From Sinotaia quadrata (taxonomy: Eukaryota; Mollusca; Gastropoda; Architaenioglossa; Viviparidae), in assembly GCA_028829895.1 (NCBI GenBank), contig CM054184.1, positions 20,439,701 through 20,503,700 on the forward strand: a stretch of 64,000 nucleotides of DNA, in the 5' to 3' direction. Below are positions 49,296-61,294 of the stretch, piece by piece; the first letter of the stretch is position 1, and each line of letters starts with the position of its first letter. Position numbers and translations under genes: made by a program. The notes beneath the pieces were generated by a model. It was not told the DNA's origin and did not search any database. It saw only the letters and a list, made by a program, of their open reading frames with translations.

Positions 49296-50962
49296 CCGCA
49301 ATCGCAGAATCTTGCTAAAAGTTAAATCATCTTAAATTTGCTCTTAAAAGAAAATATATATGAGATATGGTAGGAGAGGTATGCGATATAAGAAACATAT
49401 CGATATGCTCAACTATAGCTACAGCCCCCCTTAACTCGCACCAGTGCGCACAAGTAGAGGCCAGGTATTCTGAAGTTACGTCCCCTGATATGTATTTATT
49501 TTTAAAAATTTTAAATATAATAAATAATGTTGTGAAAAAAAGAAACAAAAAGACATTCAAAAATCTCTTAAATATTGTCCTTGGGTTTAGTAAGTATTTT
49601 GAAATATAATATCAAACTATCTTTCAGAATGGAAACTGAATATTTATTATTAAGTGTGGACGTCGAACACTTGTAAGTTGTAGTTGAATTAACGTAGGCC
49701 TATATAGCATTTAACGGTAACATGAATGTGATCTTCACTGCTAGTGGAAATGAATGCGGGCAAGATCTTATTCGGTCCCGAAAAGTGAATCTTTATACGT
49801 TACTTTATACAAATTACATGTATTTGTTTACTGTTTGTTTTATTTGTACAGCTGTAAATGACGTGTGTTTATGCCACCCATACCAACACATGAACAAATG
49901 TTTAACTATTTAATTTGTCCCAGCTGTTTTTTAAATGAGGCCTATACTTTTTAATGGGTGTAGGTTTTGAGGTGTAGATATAGATCCCAACCATATACAT
50001 GCATCTTTATGCATAGATGGTGCGTTATGTTATATTTATGTTATGGGTTGGGGATACCAACTTACCGATTTTTTAAATAACTATTTTAGTAGGCCTACTC
50101 TCTTCTCGGTCAGAAATAAGGACAGAAAGCATCCAAATAATAAACCTACATTTGTTATAGTTATTTATTTATTGATTGATTTTTACATAAATACAGTTAC
50201 TTATTATATACTTTCAAAGTTTCATTTTGCATATGAATTTATTTTGTTTTTATATTATTAATAATAACCTTCATTTCCATATGTTTGAACCAGGTAATTC
50301 AATTCAAAGACCTTGTGTAATTTATATGTAATTACATATATTGTCAAGTGCTTAGTACTTTTCCAAAATTAAGTGCTTTATCAGATTTATTATTATTTTT
50401 ATTATTATTTAGATTTGTATTTTTACTAATACTATGGTAGAAATTGAATAAATTACAGATTTTATTTTATTTTTCAGCATGCAACTTACATTGTAAGATT
50501 AAAGAATAATTTCCCATGTTCCCAAAACACAAGCAGTAATTTTATACTAATAAAGTGTGATTTCATGGGAGCTAATTTAACCACTAATAATAAGAAGAAG
50601 TAGAATTATCCATTTCTAACTTCTGAAATTTGAACTTTACACACTATGTGGTACTTGTTCCAAGTTGTAAATAAAGATTATAAATATAAACATATGTTAC
50701 AATAATTTTATTTTACCCTGTATTTTATTTTATTTTTACCCTGTAATATATACATTCATTTATTTATATTTCTCATTATTGTTTGAACTTAGTTAAACAT
50801 TGCACATTGATTTCAGTCATTCATTGTCCTACTTTAAAATTTGAGCATTTGTAACTTTAGGGATTTATAGTCATAATTAAACACTTAGTTTGACTTGCAT
50901 ATCTGTTGTCACTCATGTACATAAACTAAACAGAATTGAATTTTTACATTATCTTTCCATTA
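49296..50962 (+). other. Upstream region of the RHNO1-like gene
   Basis: AT-rich, with no coding exon recognised. A non-coding first exon is likely here, because CATTAG (ending 50963) and TTAG (ending 50972) could be 3' splice sites just before the start codon. The first exon and promoter cannot be fixed from sequence alone. Confidence 0.35.
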
Positions 50963-50981
50963 GCCTGATTAGGTACATATA

Positions 50982-51143
50982 ATGCCACGCCATAAAAGGA
51001 AACACAACACCAAAAAACCAACTCTGCCGTTCACACAGAGTCCACTGGAGAGCAGACACCAACCACTGACTCCAGTCTTGTGTGTAGACAACCCAGTAAC
51101 AGCCAACTCTGTGTCTGCTACTTCAGAAGATGCTGTTTTTTGG
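50982..51143 (+). CDS. RHNO1: RHNO1 (RHINO) homologue, coding exon 1
   Basis: ATG at 50982 opens a frame of 54 codons ending in TTT TGG at a consensus donor, TGG|GTGAGA (phase 0). The product starts MPRHKRKHNTKKP, a basic nuclear-type N-terminus, and has SP and TP sites. It matches the beginning of vertebrate RHNO1, which also opens with Met-Pro-Pro-Arg-Lys-Lys and carries a Ser-Trp-Val-Ser-Pro-Asp-Phe motif about 55 residues in. Here the equivalent is FW|ISPQF, split by the intron. In human RHNO1 this region binds the RAD9-RAD1-HUS1 clamp. No ATG lies further upstream in frame within the predicted exon. The homology was recognised by eye. Confidence 0.8.
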
Positions 51144-51821
51144 GTGAGAATCAAGTCTAAATTTATGATGACCTTTTTGTGACATTAAGTGCAAAAAAAA
51201 TAAAAATGAAATAAATCAAATTATTTTATATGTTGAAATCCACAACATGGCGTAATACTCAGATAAAAATAATTTAAAATCTAAAAATTATTGAAATGTT
51301 ATAAGAGTTTGAAATATGTGAAAAGCATCATTTTTTTTTTATAGTGTAATGAAGAAACTAAATAGTAAACATAAGATGTTTACCAGACAAAAATATTTTT
51401 TAAATAAGCAATATAATTATTACTATGAATGTATTTACTTTATTAACCTAAATAATTAACTTAATCTAGATACATATTTGTTTTAAATGGTTACAAGTAT
51501 TTAACTTACATGAGCATTACAATAAATAATTTGTTTTAAATTTGTTCAAAGTATAATCTTGATTTTAAAATCATATAATGCAAATACTGTCTTAATTGGT
51601 TTGATTATTTACCCTGCTCTGTAGTTATGGAGTTATCTTTGCCTCATTCACTACACTTAAATGTTAAATTAATTATATAAATGGTGTTGGTTGGGTAGTG
51701 AATAAGTGATATATGAGTATTTATTGACAGGCATAAATGCCAGTATTTGGGGGAAAATGAAAAGTTATTCTCTTGTTTTTCTTCTCTTCCATTGGTTTGA
51801 TTTTCTACTTACTCTTTGCAG

Positions 51822-52913
51822 ATATCACCACAGTTTCATTATGCACACCACAGTTGCAGTAAACGACGCCAAGTTCGACATAGAAAGTGTAGCAAGTCTT
51901 CCTGCTTGAAACAATGCAAAACCCTCAACAAAGAAAACAAATTCTGTGGATCTGCCCAACGAACAAAATGTAGATTATTTCCACCACTCAGATTTATCAC
52001 TAATGAACGAAAGGGAACAACTGTTTCAGATTCAAATTTATTGATCAGCAAAGAAAAGCAAATTGCTGGTGTAATGTCACGGTCTACTAAAACTAGTAAA
52101 AGTTATATTCAAGATAAAACTATTCCACGAGAAGAAAAACAGTGTGATATGAATCCTGATTTCACTTTGATTGCTCCCTCTTCTAATATAAACAGAAGTT
52201 TTATGACAAATTGCACACATAGTCAGGAATTGAATGGTGAACATAGGAGTGGTGCAAAGAGGAGGGAGACTTCATTTGATAGTGATTGTGAATCTCAAAA
52301 ACCAGTTGTTCCTCACACAAGCTACAATTCCATCAAAAAGGGAAAATTAATAAAGAAGACAAACACTTCTGTACTACTTCAGTCACCTATAGAAAATCTT
52401 AATTGCTTACCAAATGAGAGTAATGTTCATTCCTTAACACCACCATTTTCAGTTTCTGTGATACATCGAAGAAATAGTAGTTTCTTTCGAAGTCCTTCTG
52501 AAGGTAACTTTGATGGTGCTGGTATGCTTAGAATATCAAGATTGTCTGAAGAAGAACAGTGTACTCCACAAGAAAATGATATGAGTTATTATGACATCCA
52601 GCATAAACATTCATCTAGATATATTCCTATTGCTCATTCTCAAAATCTAAGAGAACCTTTAGTTGAGAAATGTGGTTCTGATACGCAAATAGAACATGAC
52701 TCTCATACACCAAGACAGTCCTTGAGACTCCGAGAAAGATACCAGGAGGCACTGAAACATTTCCAGGCTTTGACTCCTTTAGCTAAGACTAACAGGAAGC
52801 AATCACAATTTAAAGGAACTGCCCTACTGGTTTCTGACACACCAGAAGCTGAATATAATTTTACTCTGAGACAAAGACAGTTAAAGAGGATTATATCTTT
52901 ACATTCGTCCTGA
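51822..52913 (+). CDS. RHNO1: RHNO1 (RHINO) homologue, coding exon 2
   Basis: The acceptor TTTGCAG|ATA ends at 51821 and the frame runs 363 codons to TGA at 52911-52913, giving a 417-residue protein with exon 1. Features: ISPQFH right at the junction (residues 55-60), a basic Cys-rich stretch with KRRQVRHRK, FPPLRF at about 107-112 (human has a similar FPHLTF), a long Ser-rich low-complexity middle, and a conserved end, TALLVSDTPEAEYNFTLRQR (residues 387-406), matching the human LVKDTPEDKYG...RRRQ block. Ten Ser/Thr-Pro sites suggest cell-cycle kinase control. The family acts in the nucleus with the 9-1-1 clamp and TOPBP1 in ATR signalling and in mitotic polymerase-theta repair. It is longer than human RHNO1 (238 residues), mainly in the middle. 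The frame opens before the acceptor, so the first two codons of the unspliced ORF are intronic. Confidence 0.85.
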   Translation: MSPQFHYAHHSCSKRRQVRHRKCSKSSCLKQCKTLNKENKFCGSAQRTKCRLFPPLRFITNERKGTTVSDSNLLISKEKQIAGVMSRSTKTSKSYIQDKTIPREEKQCDMNPDFTLIAPSSNINRSFMTNCTHSQELNGEHRSGAKRRETSFDSDCESQKPVVPHTSYNSIKKGKLIKKTNTSVLLQSPIENLNCLPNESNVHSLTPPFSVSVIHRRNSSFFRSPSEGNFDGAGMLRISRLSEEEQCTPQENDMSYYDIQHKHSSRYIPIAHSQNLREPLVEKCGSDTQIEHDSHTPRQSLRLRERYQEALKHFQALTPLAKTNRKQSQFKGTALLVSDTPEAEYNFTLRQRQLKRIISLHSS

Positions 52914-55900
52914 CATAAATACTGCATTAATCACAACATGTAACACATCTTTAACACTGTATATTAAGGCAGTTGGCACTATTACTTAGATTGTATTTCT
53001 CTTCTGTGTTTTATAGAATGCATGACTGGCATATTCCTTGCATCTGAAAATAGTGTTACTTCATTTTGATACAAGGTATAATCTATAATTCAAGGGTTAA
53101 GGCAGCTATTTTATTTTTTTTTACAGAAAACAAGAACAAATGACTTCTTAGCAATATTGTCCATTCATATTCAAAGAAAATTTCTTGTTGAAATTACTTT
53201 TTGAATCCAGACTTTATATTTTAATTTATATGATTTGTTCAAGTTAAAAATCAGGTGAGTCCATTTTTACTGGATAACAGAATGACTAAATCATTTACCA
53301 GCTGTAAAAGGAATTTATTTTAAAGATTTCTTATATATGAACAGTATATTATTGATAAATAGGGAATACTTATATTGTGTTAGCACAATTTTCACACTTA
53401 TAGTAAGTGTATAAGTGAATGCTCCTTGTGATGAATCTGGAACTGATCAAAGAAATGAAAACATCACATAACTATATAATAGCAGTAGTAAACATCCTGA
53501 ATCTTATAAAACTCATAATTTTGCTTAGTAAGTACATATTTTGATTTTCTAGTAAGATTCTAACTCCTCTGATTTTGTCAGAGTTGCTCATAAAATTGAT
53601 TGAAACACCCAGTATTTTGCTGTTTATACCTTAAACATCATTTAAAGGTTGATAAATATTTGTATATTTTTTTTAATCTCTTTTGGATAATAATAACATA
53701 TATTTGGTCTAAATAAAAAGACAACATATTCTTTTACAAATTATTATCACACTATTTCCATCATTTATTTTTTGATTTTGTGTTTATTTCAAAGTATAAT
53801 ATGGAGTTGCTTCCCTTAGTAAACTGGGCAAAACTGATATGAATCATTTAAAATTGTTTTGAATTATATTTTGTAACATACAGAGATAAACTTTTCCGTG
53901 TAGCTATTTCTTGTATTATTGCATATAAGATACTTTAAATATTATCAGTAGATTCACAGTAGAATTTGCAAAAAATAAACTTATTTTTTTAAAACCCGTT
54001 TGCAGGATTATTCCAAAATTACATTAAAAAATATATAAAAGTAATATAGAAATAATTTTTGTAATTTATATATCTGTTAATTTTAATTATCTGTGAGGGG
54101 AAAAAATTGATCACCTAAGTTCAAAATTGGTATTTTGAAAAGTTCAAGAATCTGTTTCTAAAGTTCTACTGCAACTGTCATGCATAGAGTGTCAGATATT
54201 TTATCTTGTATTTGCATTATGTTCATTGATATTGATATGCAGTTGTTGTTGTAAGCTGACAACGATTAATTATTAGTAATAAAACTTTGTTTGATGGTTT
54301 ATAATAGTTTTTTTTTTTTACATACAAAAAGTGCAAACTGTACCAAATACTAGAAGAAATATCTTGGTAAATAATTGCAGATTTCAAGAAAACAAAGCCT
54401 TCAAAGCTTGAATATGGACTAATTTATGAATATGCTTTGATTTCTTTATAAACAATACAATATTTATTTCTTAAAGAAAATGTTAACACGCATTAGTTTT
54501 AAATAGGTTTTGATAATTTAAAAACGAATTATTGTAATCACATTTTATTTCCTATTACTTTTATCATTCTCACATACTTATTTTTTTTATTAATTAGAGT
54601 GAATCATTAAGATTCCCCTACCATCCCCAGATAGGATGCTCTCTTTAGTTTTTAGTTTGTCATACCTGGTTTTGTAAAAATAGAGTAATCATGCCCACTA
54701 TTCTAGAATCTAAAAGTATTAATACATCTCTTATTTTATAGGATATAATTGTATCGCTTATCTCCCTTACACAAATAAAATGCATATCTATAGTAGATTT
54801 TTAAAACACCGAAATCTTCTCATTCAGTATAATCTGATGTTTAAGGTATTTAAAAAAAAAAAATATTCTCTGTATACAATCAGGAGGTTAAAAAAGAATA
54901 TATGACTGGGGATTTTTTACATTTTTTTTAAATTGATTAATTCTACATAAAGTTAAGTGGTATGTGCATGTTTTTAAATATATCTATATATCATTTATAA
55001 AAGAAAAGGGTTTAGAGTGCAAGAAAGAGAAGAGAGACAGACAAATATAAATATAGTATTTTTAGAAAGTAAATAATTTTAGAGTATTAAAAAGCAGAAT
55101 ATGCATTTTTTTAAATTATTTACAATTTGGGACTGACAGTTGAATAAATGAAATAGAATACATGAGTTGTGTTTACTGTTGTTCATCATTTCATTTTTAC
55201 ATACTTTTTGCTAATTAAAGTCTAATTTATCCCAAAAGCATCCAAGGATAATATAAATAACTTAAACATATTTCTGTGAAACACTAGTCAAAAGCATACT
55301 TTCTTTTAAATCTGTAAAACATAAACAAATGAAAGAAGTGTTGACGAAGTGAACATCTTGTCTCTGTTAATGGTAGCAAGCAAACAGTAAAAATTTTTGC
55401 AACTAATATCAAAACCTGTGTCTGTACAGTTGTAGATTGCATTCTTTGCCTGGTTCATGGTGAATTATGGGTAGTAAAACGGTCAGATATCATCTGACAT
55501 TATTGTTCAGTGCAGTAAATAATAGCTGTAGATATTATTTCACCAGAGCAACAACTGGTATCAGTATGCATATGGTAATGTGGGAAGTCACTGATAAATT
55601 GTTTTTTAACATAATATCTAAATTACAAACATTCAGTCTTAACTTGCGTAGCTGCTGGATATATATATATATATATATAAAGAAACTTTTAAGTTTTTAA
55701 TGATTATACACCACATTTTTATTACTGTGCAAGTGTCCTCTATTGTTGAGATAATAAACAACCCACAACATTGTCCTTGTTAACTTCATTTACATGAAAT
55801 AAGTGCACTTTCTTGAGAAATGTATAATTTTAATGTGCTTAATTCATAATGAATTTAAAATTAGAATTATGACTAAAGCAGATTCTACTCTATTAAATGA

Positions 55901-56590
55901 GAAATATATATATGTGGGGGGGGGGTACTTTTGTAATATATTTGAGATGATTCATGGTGTGTGTTATGTAAATTTTGGTAGATGAATAGTTGAGATTGTA
56001 TTTAAATTGTACAACCATATGTGTATATATACATGTTACTGGTACCCCAGACAACACATCAGGAAACCAAAGCTAAGTGACTATAAAACCAACAAGCTGA
56101 ACAACTTCAGTCAAGGTTCAATCAAATTCACTCGAACTTTAATCAAAGTACTTTTATAGTCCACTCAAAAACACTCAGTGTTCTCTTACAAACTCATTTA
56201 TAGTTCACTCATATAACTAAATAACTACCACAGTGCCCTAAGAACTTTCTCTTATGGCCATGATTATGAACTATAACCATTTCTAAACTCTTTAATTGTA
56301 ACTGTTGAACTATTTTCTATATGTAACCATGCTGTCTCATTTGTTATTGAATACATTTATTGTTGATACTTAGACGACTTGTGTTAGTATGACACACATT
56401 ATATGTTGTAGTGTGTCACTTAGTATTACTTACTATACCTGGCTGTATCTATCAAGGAGCTTGAACTATCTTCTGGAACTATCACCCTTGTATTCTACAT
56501 TATCTATCATTATCTATCATGTTCCTATAGGCATCTGTTGAATATATTAGGGTGATCATAGATTATGTTCTTTTATTTATAACACTTACT
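52914..56590. other. 3' flank of RHNO1-like gene, no further gene recognised
   Basis: Very AT-rich sequence with homopolymer runs and no ORF over 80 codons. A unit from about 56040 to 56540 has higher complexity but no recognisable similarity. Confidence 0.4.
53712..53717 (+). terminator. First AATAAA polyadenylation signal after the RHNO1-like stop
   Basis: The first AATAAA downstream of the stop codon lies about 800 bases away; another is at 53974-53979. Either could end the transcript. No ORF intervenes. Confidence 0.35.
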
Positions 56591-56593
56591 TAA

Positions 56594-56595
<2 letters not shown>

Positions 56596-56637
<42 letters not shown>
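56596..56637. repeat. (AC)n microsatellite
   Basis: A perfect AC run of about 40 bases followed by CTCTCTCTC. Confidence 0.96.
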
Positions 56638-56640
<3 letters not shown>

Positions 56641-57725
56641 CTCTCACACTTTACAGTTTCACAAAGTGTAAGTAACTGACATTAACTCCTGTATGCGCTA
56701 TATGGATGGCAGAATAAAAGTACAGACATGTCACTCACTCCTTTAGGTACAAACCAAGTTACAGACTGATGTGACTGGTTACACTCATTTCAATTCTCAT
56801 GGTCATGCAAATGCTGAATAGTACTGCTGTTAATGCTTTTGACAAGCAAAACTCCTTGCTTGACGAAATTCAGCCAGTTCTATTTTCATCAAGCCATTAG
56901 GCAAAACCAATCGGAGGCTTCCTTTTTCTTCATGGTTTGTTGTTATTCCAAAATGGCAGCTTTGATTAACAGTGTGCTCCATGCTTCGAATATTCCTAAA
57001 GTTGAGACGGGGATTGTGAGATTCTTTGGAATCCCAAACAAAAGAAATACTGTAATTCTGGTGCCAGAACTGTGATGCATCAAGATCTTGCTCAGACAAG
57101 GGACCCTGATTGGACTGGTAAGTTGTTATACTTCAATACATATAAAATGATTTTGTCTGCTCATTAGAACAATAGCAAGTTTAAAGTTTAAAGAGTTCAT
57201 ATTTAAAAATAGTTGTAGTTTTATTTCATTGTAGAAAGAGTTAAATTTTTATTATCAGTGATTATAATTAAACAAGGTACAAGTAGTACTATAAGTTTTG
57301 TAATTGTTCAGGTGAAAGCATAACATCTCCACTAATTTTCATTCAACGGTTGAATAAATAATTAATCATTGTGCGGTTGAAATGAAAGGTATATATTATT
57401 TTATGAGATTACAAAACTTTGCATGTATTAACTATTGCTTGTACATTTAAAAAATATATTTTGCAAATTTCAAAATAAGGCTATAGTTAGAGCGTATTTA
57501 AGTGGGAACATTATGATAGTGATTTCAGTTTATATTTCACAGCCATTATAATGCTAATAGCAAAACTAATTGTAAGAAGTATTAGTTTGTACTTGCTATT
57601 TAATGCCAGTTATATAATACAATAATAATCACTTATGTATATTTGTTTTCACAGTAAACCAAAATTTAAAAAATATAGTAATATATTATTATTTGTACTA
57701 ATAGGCAGTTCACAATTTCTTGCAG

Positions 57726-58285
57726 AGGCAATGGTGGAGTCCAAATGGAACAGCATCAAGACATCATATGATAGGGAAAAGAAGAAAGAAGAAAAGACAA
57801 TTAAAAGTTGTGCAGGATTGGAAGAAGAAACAAGAAAAGACAATTAAAAGTCGTGCAGGATTGGAAGAAGAAACAAGAAAAGACAATTAAAAGTTGTGCA
57901 GGGTTGGGTGAAGAAACAAGAAAAGACAATTAAAAGTGGGCAGGTTTGGGTGAAGAAACAAGAAAAGACAATTAAAAGTGGTGCAGAGTTGGATAAAGAA
58001 ACAAGGAAAGACAGTTAAAAGGGGCAGGTTTGGGTGAAAAACAAGAAAAGACAATTAAAAGTGGTGCAGGGTTGGATGAAGAAACAAGGAAAGACAATTA
58101 AAAGTGGGCAGGGTTGGGTGAAGAAACAAGAAAAAACAATTAAAAGTGGTGCAGGGTTGGATAAAGAAACAAGGAAAGACAAAAGTGGTGCAGGGTTGGA
58201 TGATTGCAGTCAAAGTGGTGGCTGTTTGATATGCTAGATGTATTTCTGGCACCACACACCACCCTAACTCATTTGTTTTCACTCT
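57726..58285 (+). pseudogene. MADF-like domain exon disrupted by a minisatellite
   Basis: The acceptor TTTCTTGCAG ends at 57725. The exon reads AMVESKWNSIKTSYDREKKK, the helix 2/3 part of a MADF (Myb/SANT-like) DNA-binding domain, with KSGAGLD-like linker residues. After an array of about ten 43-bp repeats, a different frame continues KWWLFDMLDVFLAPH, the last helix of the same domain, up to a stop near 58285. MADF-like proteins are the usual second gene of PIF/Harbinger transposons, and a Harbinger transposase relic lies 2 kb away. The 43-bp unit length breaks the frame, so the gene is dead. The N-terminal third of the domain was not found. Confidence 0.65.
57796..58200. repeat. Minisatellite, about 43 bp x 9-10, inside the MADF-like exon
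   Basis: Units start gacaattaaaagtggtgcag and end with gaagaaacaagaaaa. Lengths vary from 40 to 43 bases. The unit is the local coding sequence for KTIKSGAGLDEETRK multiplied in tandem. Confidence 0.93.
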
Positions 58286-60020
58286 GAAAATAAATATGTA
58301 CTAAACAAAAACATTAATAACAATGATAACTTTATTTATTGTCAATATTGTAGACATTGCTTTAATATATTTGTATTTCCAAACTGAGAAAATGTTTTCA
58401 GTGTGTAAATATTTACATTTTAAAGAATAACAAAGCAAACCTCTGTTCACTTTTGTAAAAGTTTATATTCATTTCATATATATATACAAAGCAAAGATTA
58501 CTTTACAAATATTTCACTGTTATTCATAAAAAAATATGTTGTACACAATTCTTATGTGGTTTTTTTTTTATTGCTGTGTTTTATAAATAAAACTAAAAGT
58601 TTACACAGAAACCCCCAACCCACATATTGAAGATGTTGTAATTATTTTTATCTAAAAAACAAAAGTGCTATATTTCAGCTAGAACAGTAAAAAGAAATAA
58701 TCTCTTGTTGGAGACTCATGAAGTACAGAGTAAATACATATAAAAATTATTATTGGAGTACAAAGCAAACACCAAATTAATAGTGAACATTTTCTATACA
58801 TAACTCCCTATGAATCATTAACAAGATTCTATCTTTTTAAATTAATATGGTATAGCAATTAATGTCAAATGGTTGACAAACTACAAAAGTGTAGTAATTA
58901 ATGTGAAGTTGTTGAAAAGACTAGTAAATTTTAGCAATTAATGTCAAATGGTTGACAAACTACTAAAGTGTAGTAATTAATGTGAAGTTGTTGAAAAGAC
59001 TAGTAAATTGTAGCAATTAATGTCAAATTGTTAAAATAGATTACTGTAGTCTAGTTAAAAAATGTCAAATGATTTAAACTATGTTATAGAAATTAATGTC
59101 AGATGACTGAAAAGACTCATGACAGGTTAAACCATGCATTTAAGAATTCTTTACTGATAGATTAGGATCACCTCTCTTATCAGATTCCAGTTATTAACTT
59201 TGTGAACCCATGAAAAATTTCAGTTATCATGAGATGGTTTTACTTAACAATCATTTGTTGAGATTTTAAAAAGTAGCAATATCATTAGTTTTATAGATTA
59301 TCCAAAATTCTTATATCTTTTTGAAAAACTGTTTTTAATGCAGGAAAGATAAATATCAAGTTGATATGATAAATATAAATATGATGATAAATCGAATGTT
59401 TCCGAAATATGAAACATTTCTGTACTGTTGATTCTTTTATTAAATTGACTTCACTCTTGGATATTTCTTTGTTGTTGCAAGCCTAAATACGTCTATTACA
59501 ATCTCAGAATAGCAATAATTCAAGACACATGTCTGGTATACTGGTAAGATTATTACAATCTCAAAATAGCAATAATTCATGCTACATGTATGGTTCAATT
59601 ATGCACCAGATGCACATAACCATCAATAATTGAAATTAGCTTCAATTAAAATGCTTGAGAAGTACACTGGGTGTGAGAGACAAACTGATGGATCAATGGA
59701 CCTACCAGATTCATATTCAATGGGTAACATATGTAAAGGGTGTGACCACTATCCATCTGTGTACACTAATATTATTTGAAGATTTCTTCAACAGGTAACA
59801 AATGTAAACATTCCACTACCCATCTCAACTGTTTTATTATAATGTAAATAAGTTAACTTTTCATAATGATTAATTAAAACATGTTTAATGAATGTTGAAA
59901 GTCCAGTAAAAGTTGCAGAAAGTTCATCCACAATGGCTATATTTACTGCTCTCCCTTCAACACTTATTCCACTGCCAACTGACAGCACTCCGCATGCAAA
60001 AATATTTGACAAATTTCTCT
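58286..60020. other. No gene recognised; one tandem repeat
   Basis: AT-rich sequence with the 39-40-bp array at 58853-59127. Plus-strand ORFs near 59888-60106 are antisense to the transposase tail. Confidence 0.45.
58853..59127. repeat. Tandem repeat, 39-40 bp subunits in 79-bp dimers
   Basis: Alternating subunits 'tagcaattaatgtcaaatgg' and 'tagtaattaatgtgaagttg' form a higher-order dimer for two rounds and then decay. Confidence 0.9.
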
Positions 60021-60728
60021 CACAATCTGAGCTAAATGGTTACTTCCCTGTGGTGGCAGAGGCTCAAGCAACCCCAGACCCTCATTCTTCCAAGACCCTT
60101 CAATAACATTATGTGAAGTAGGGGTATCTGTGTCAGTCAAACCTGGAGGGCAGTGTTGGTTGTCTCATCACACTTGCAAATAGTTATGTAGTGCTACACA
60201 AGGAAAAATAAGATATTGCTTTATGGAACAACTGGAATATTTTTGCAAGAATTCCAAAAGCATTCTTTACAATTCTAGCTTGAGAACACCTGTAGTTAAA
60301 AACTCTTTTCTTCAATGATAGGGATCATTTGGGAAAAGGTTTCATTATGTATTTTTTTATTAGGAAAGCATCATCAGCTACAATGACAAATGGCACATCC
60401 CCTTCAATCCCATCCATTGCATTACCAGCTGGTATGTTCACCTCATTGTGCCTTAATGCATCTACTAAGCCAGAACTTTCAAACAGATCCATCAGGCACT
60501 TTGTCATTGCATCCAATATCTACAGAAAGAAATTTGTAATCAGCATCTACTACGGACAGCAGTATAAAGTTGAAAATACTTCTCATAGTTAAATTACTTT
60601 GATCCAGAGTTTGGAGGTTTTCGAATAGGAACATGCTTGCCAGCTAATGCTCCAATGCAATGAGGAAAATTCCATCTTTCCTAAAATTTGTGGCCAACAT
60701 CAGCCCATATTTGTGGAGCATCTGGTAC
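60020..60728 (-). pseudogene. PIF/Harbinger-type transposase relic (DDE_Tnp_4-like)
   Basis: The exon starts on the minus strand at 60728 after TTTTTCAG and reads, with frameshifts, VPDAPQIW, WNFPHCIGALAGKHV, VDADYKFLSVDIG, VNIPAG, VPFVIVADDAFLIKKYIMK, KKRVFNYRCSQARIVKNAFGIL and CPPGFADTDTP...IEGSWKNE. These are consecutive blocks of Harbinger nucleases (HARBI1-like): GAIDGKH, DADYKF, ADDAF, FNYR.S.AR..VENAFGIL and the terminal PG.WR region. The first catalytic Asp is Ala (GALAGKH) and the Glu of VENAF is Lys, while the Asp of ADDAF remains. Stops and frame changes also show it is inactive. The N-terminal part was not located. Confidence 0.82.
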
Positions 60729-60841
60729 CTGAAAAATGTCACTGTATATATATATATATATATGAACATTATTTTTAATATATTTAGGTTATTTCTGTCA
60801 TTTTAATTGATGAAAACTAAAATTAATCTTCTGTTTTTCAG

Positions 60842-61294
60842 AGATTATTTATCCCAGACATCATATAATGGAACAGGATATACCAACAGAAGAAAGATAT
60901 GTTAGTGTTCTTTTGCTAAGAGTACAGAGGCCTACTGGTCCCAAGCAAAAAAGCAACACCTATTGCATCCAGTACTAACAATAATATAATTAATGTTAGT
61001 ACTGGCTTCTCAAAATCTACAACACTAGGTAGAAAAAGGAAACATACAGAAATCACTTTGGACACTGAACAAATGTTCTTCAGTCAGATACCACTTAGAA
61101 CAAAGACTTTCACATGCTGGAGAAAGTAAAAAGAAAGATAAGATGACAATTTTTCACTTTTTGTAGAGGACACTTTGAGGAGGATTACTGATATCAAAGA
61201 TGATGTCAAATTAGAAATATTAGAAATAAATACACTTTTAAGACATACATTAAGAAAACATAATGGGGAATTTGGACAATTTATTACACTATGA
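60842..61294 (+). pseudogene. Possible C-terminal exons of the Harbinger-linked MADF-like gene
   Basis: Two good 3' splice sites (CTGTTTTTCAG ending 60841, CACTTTTTGTAG ending 61166) precede plus-strand frames. The first carries a Ser/Asn/Thr-rich segment, then GRKRKHTEITLDTEQMF. The second reads EDTLRRITDIKDDVKLEILE and ends at TGA 61292-61294. A basic patch followed by a short helical C-terminus is what follows the DNA-binding domain in MADF-type accessory proteins. Sequence support is weak and it could be unrelated. Confidence 0.3.

Noticed and set aside
51816..51821. Alternative start of the 365-codon frame at a TTG codon
   Set aside because: These bases are the end of the intron (TTTGCAG acceptor); the frame joins coding exon 1 in phase 0.
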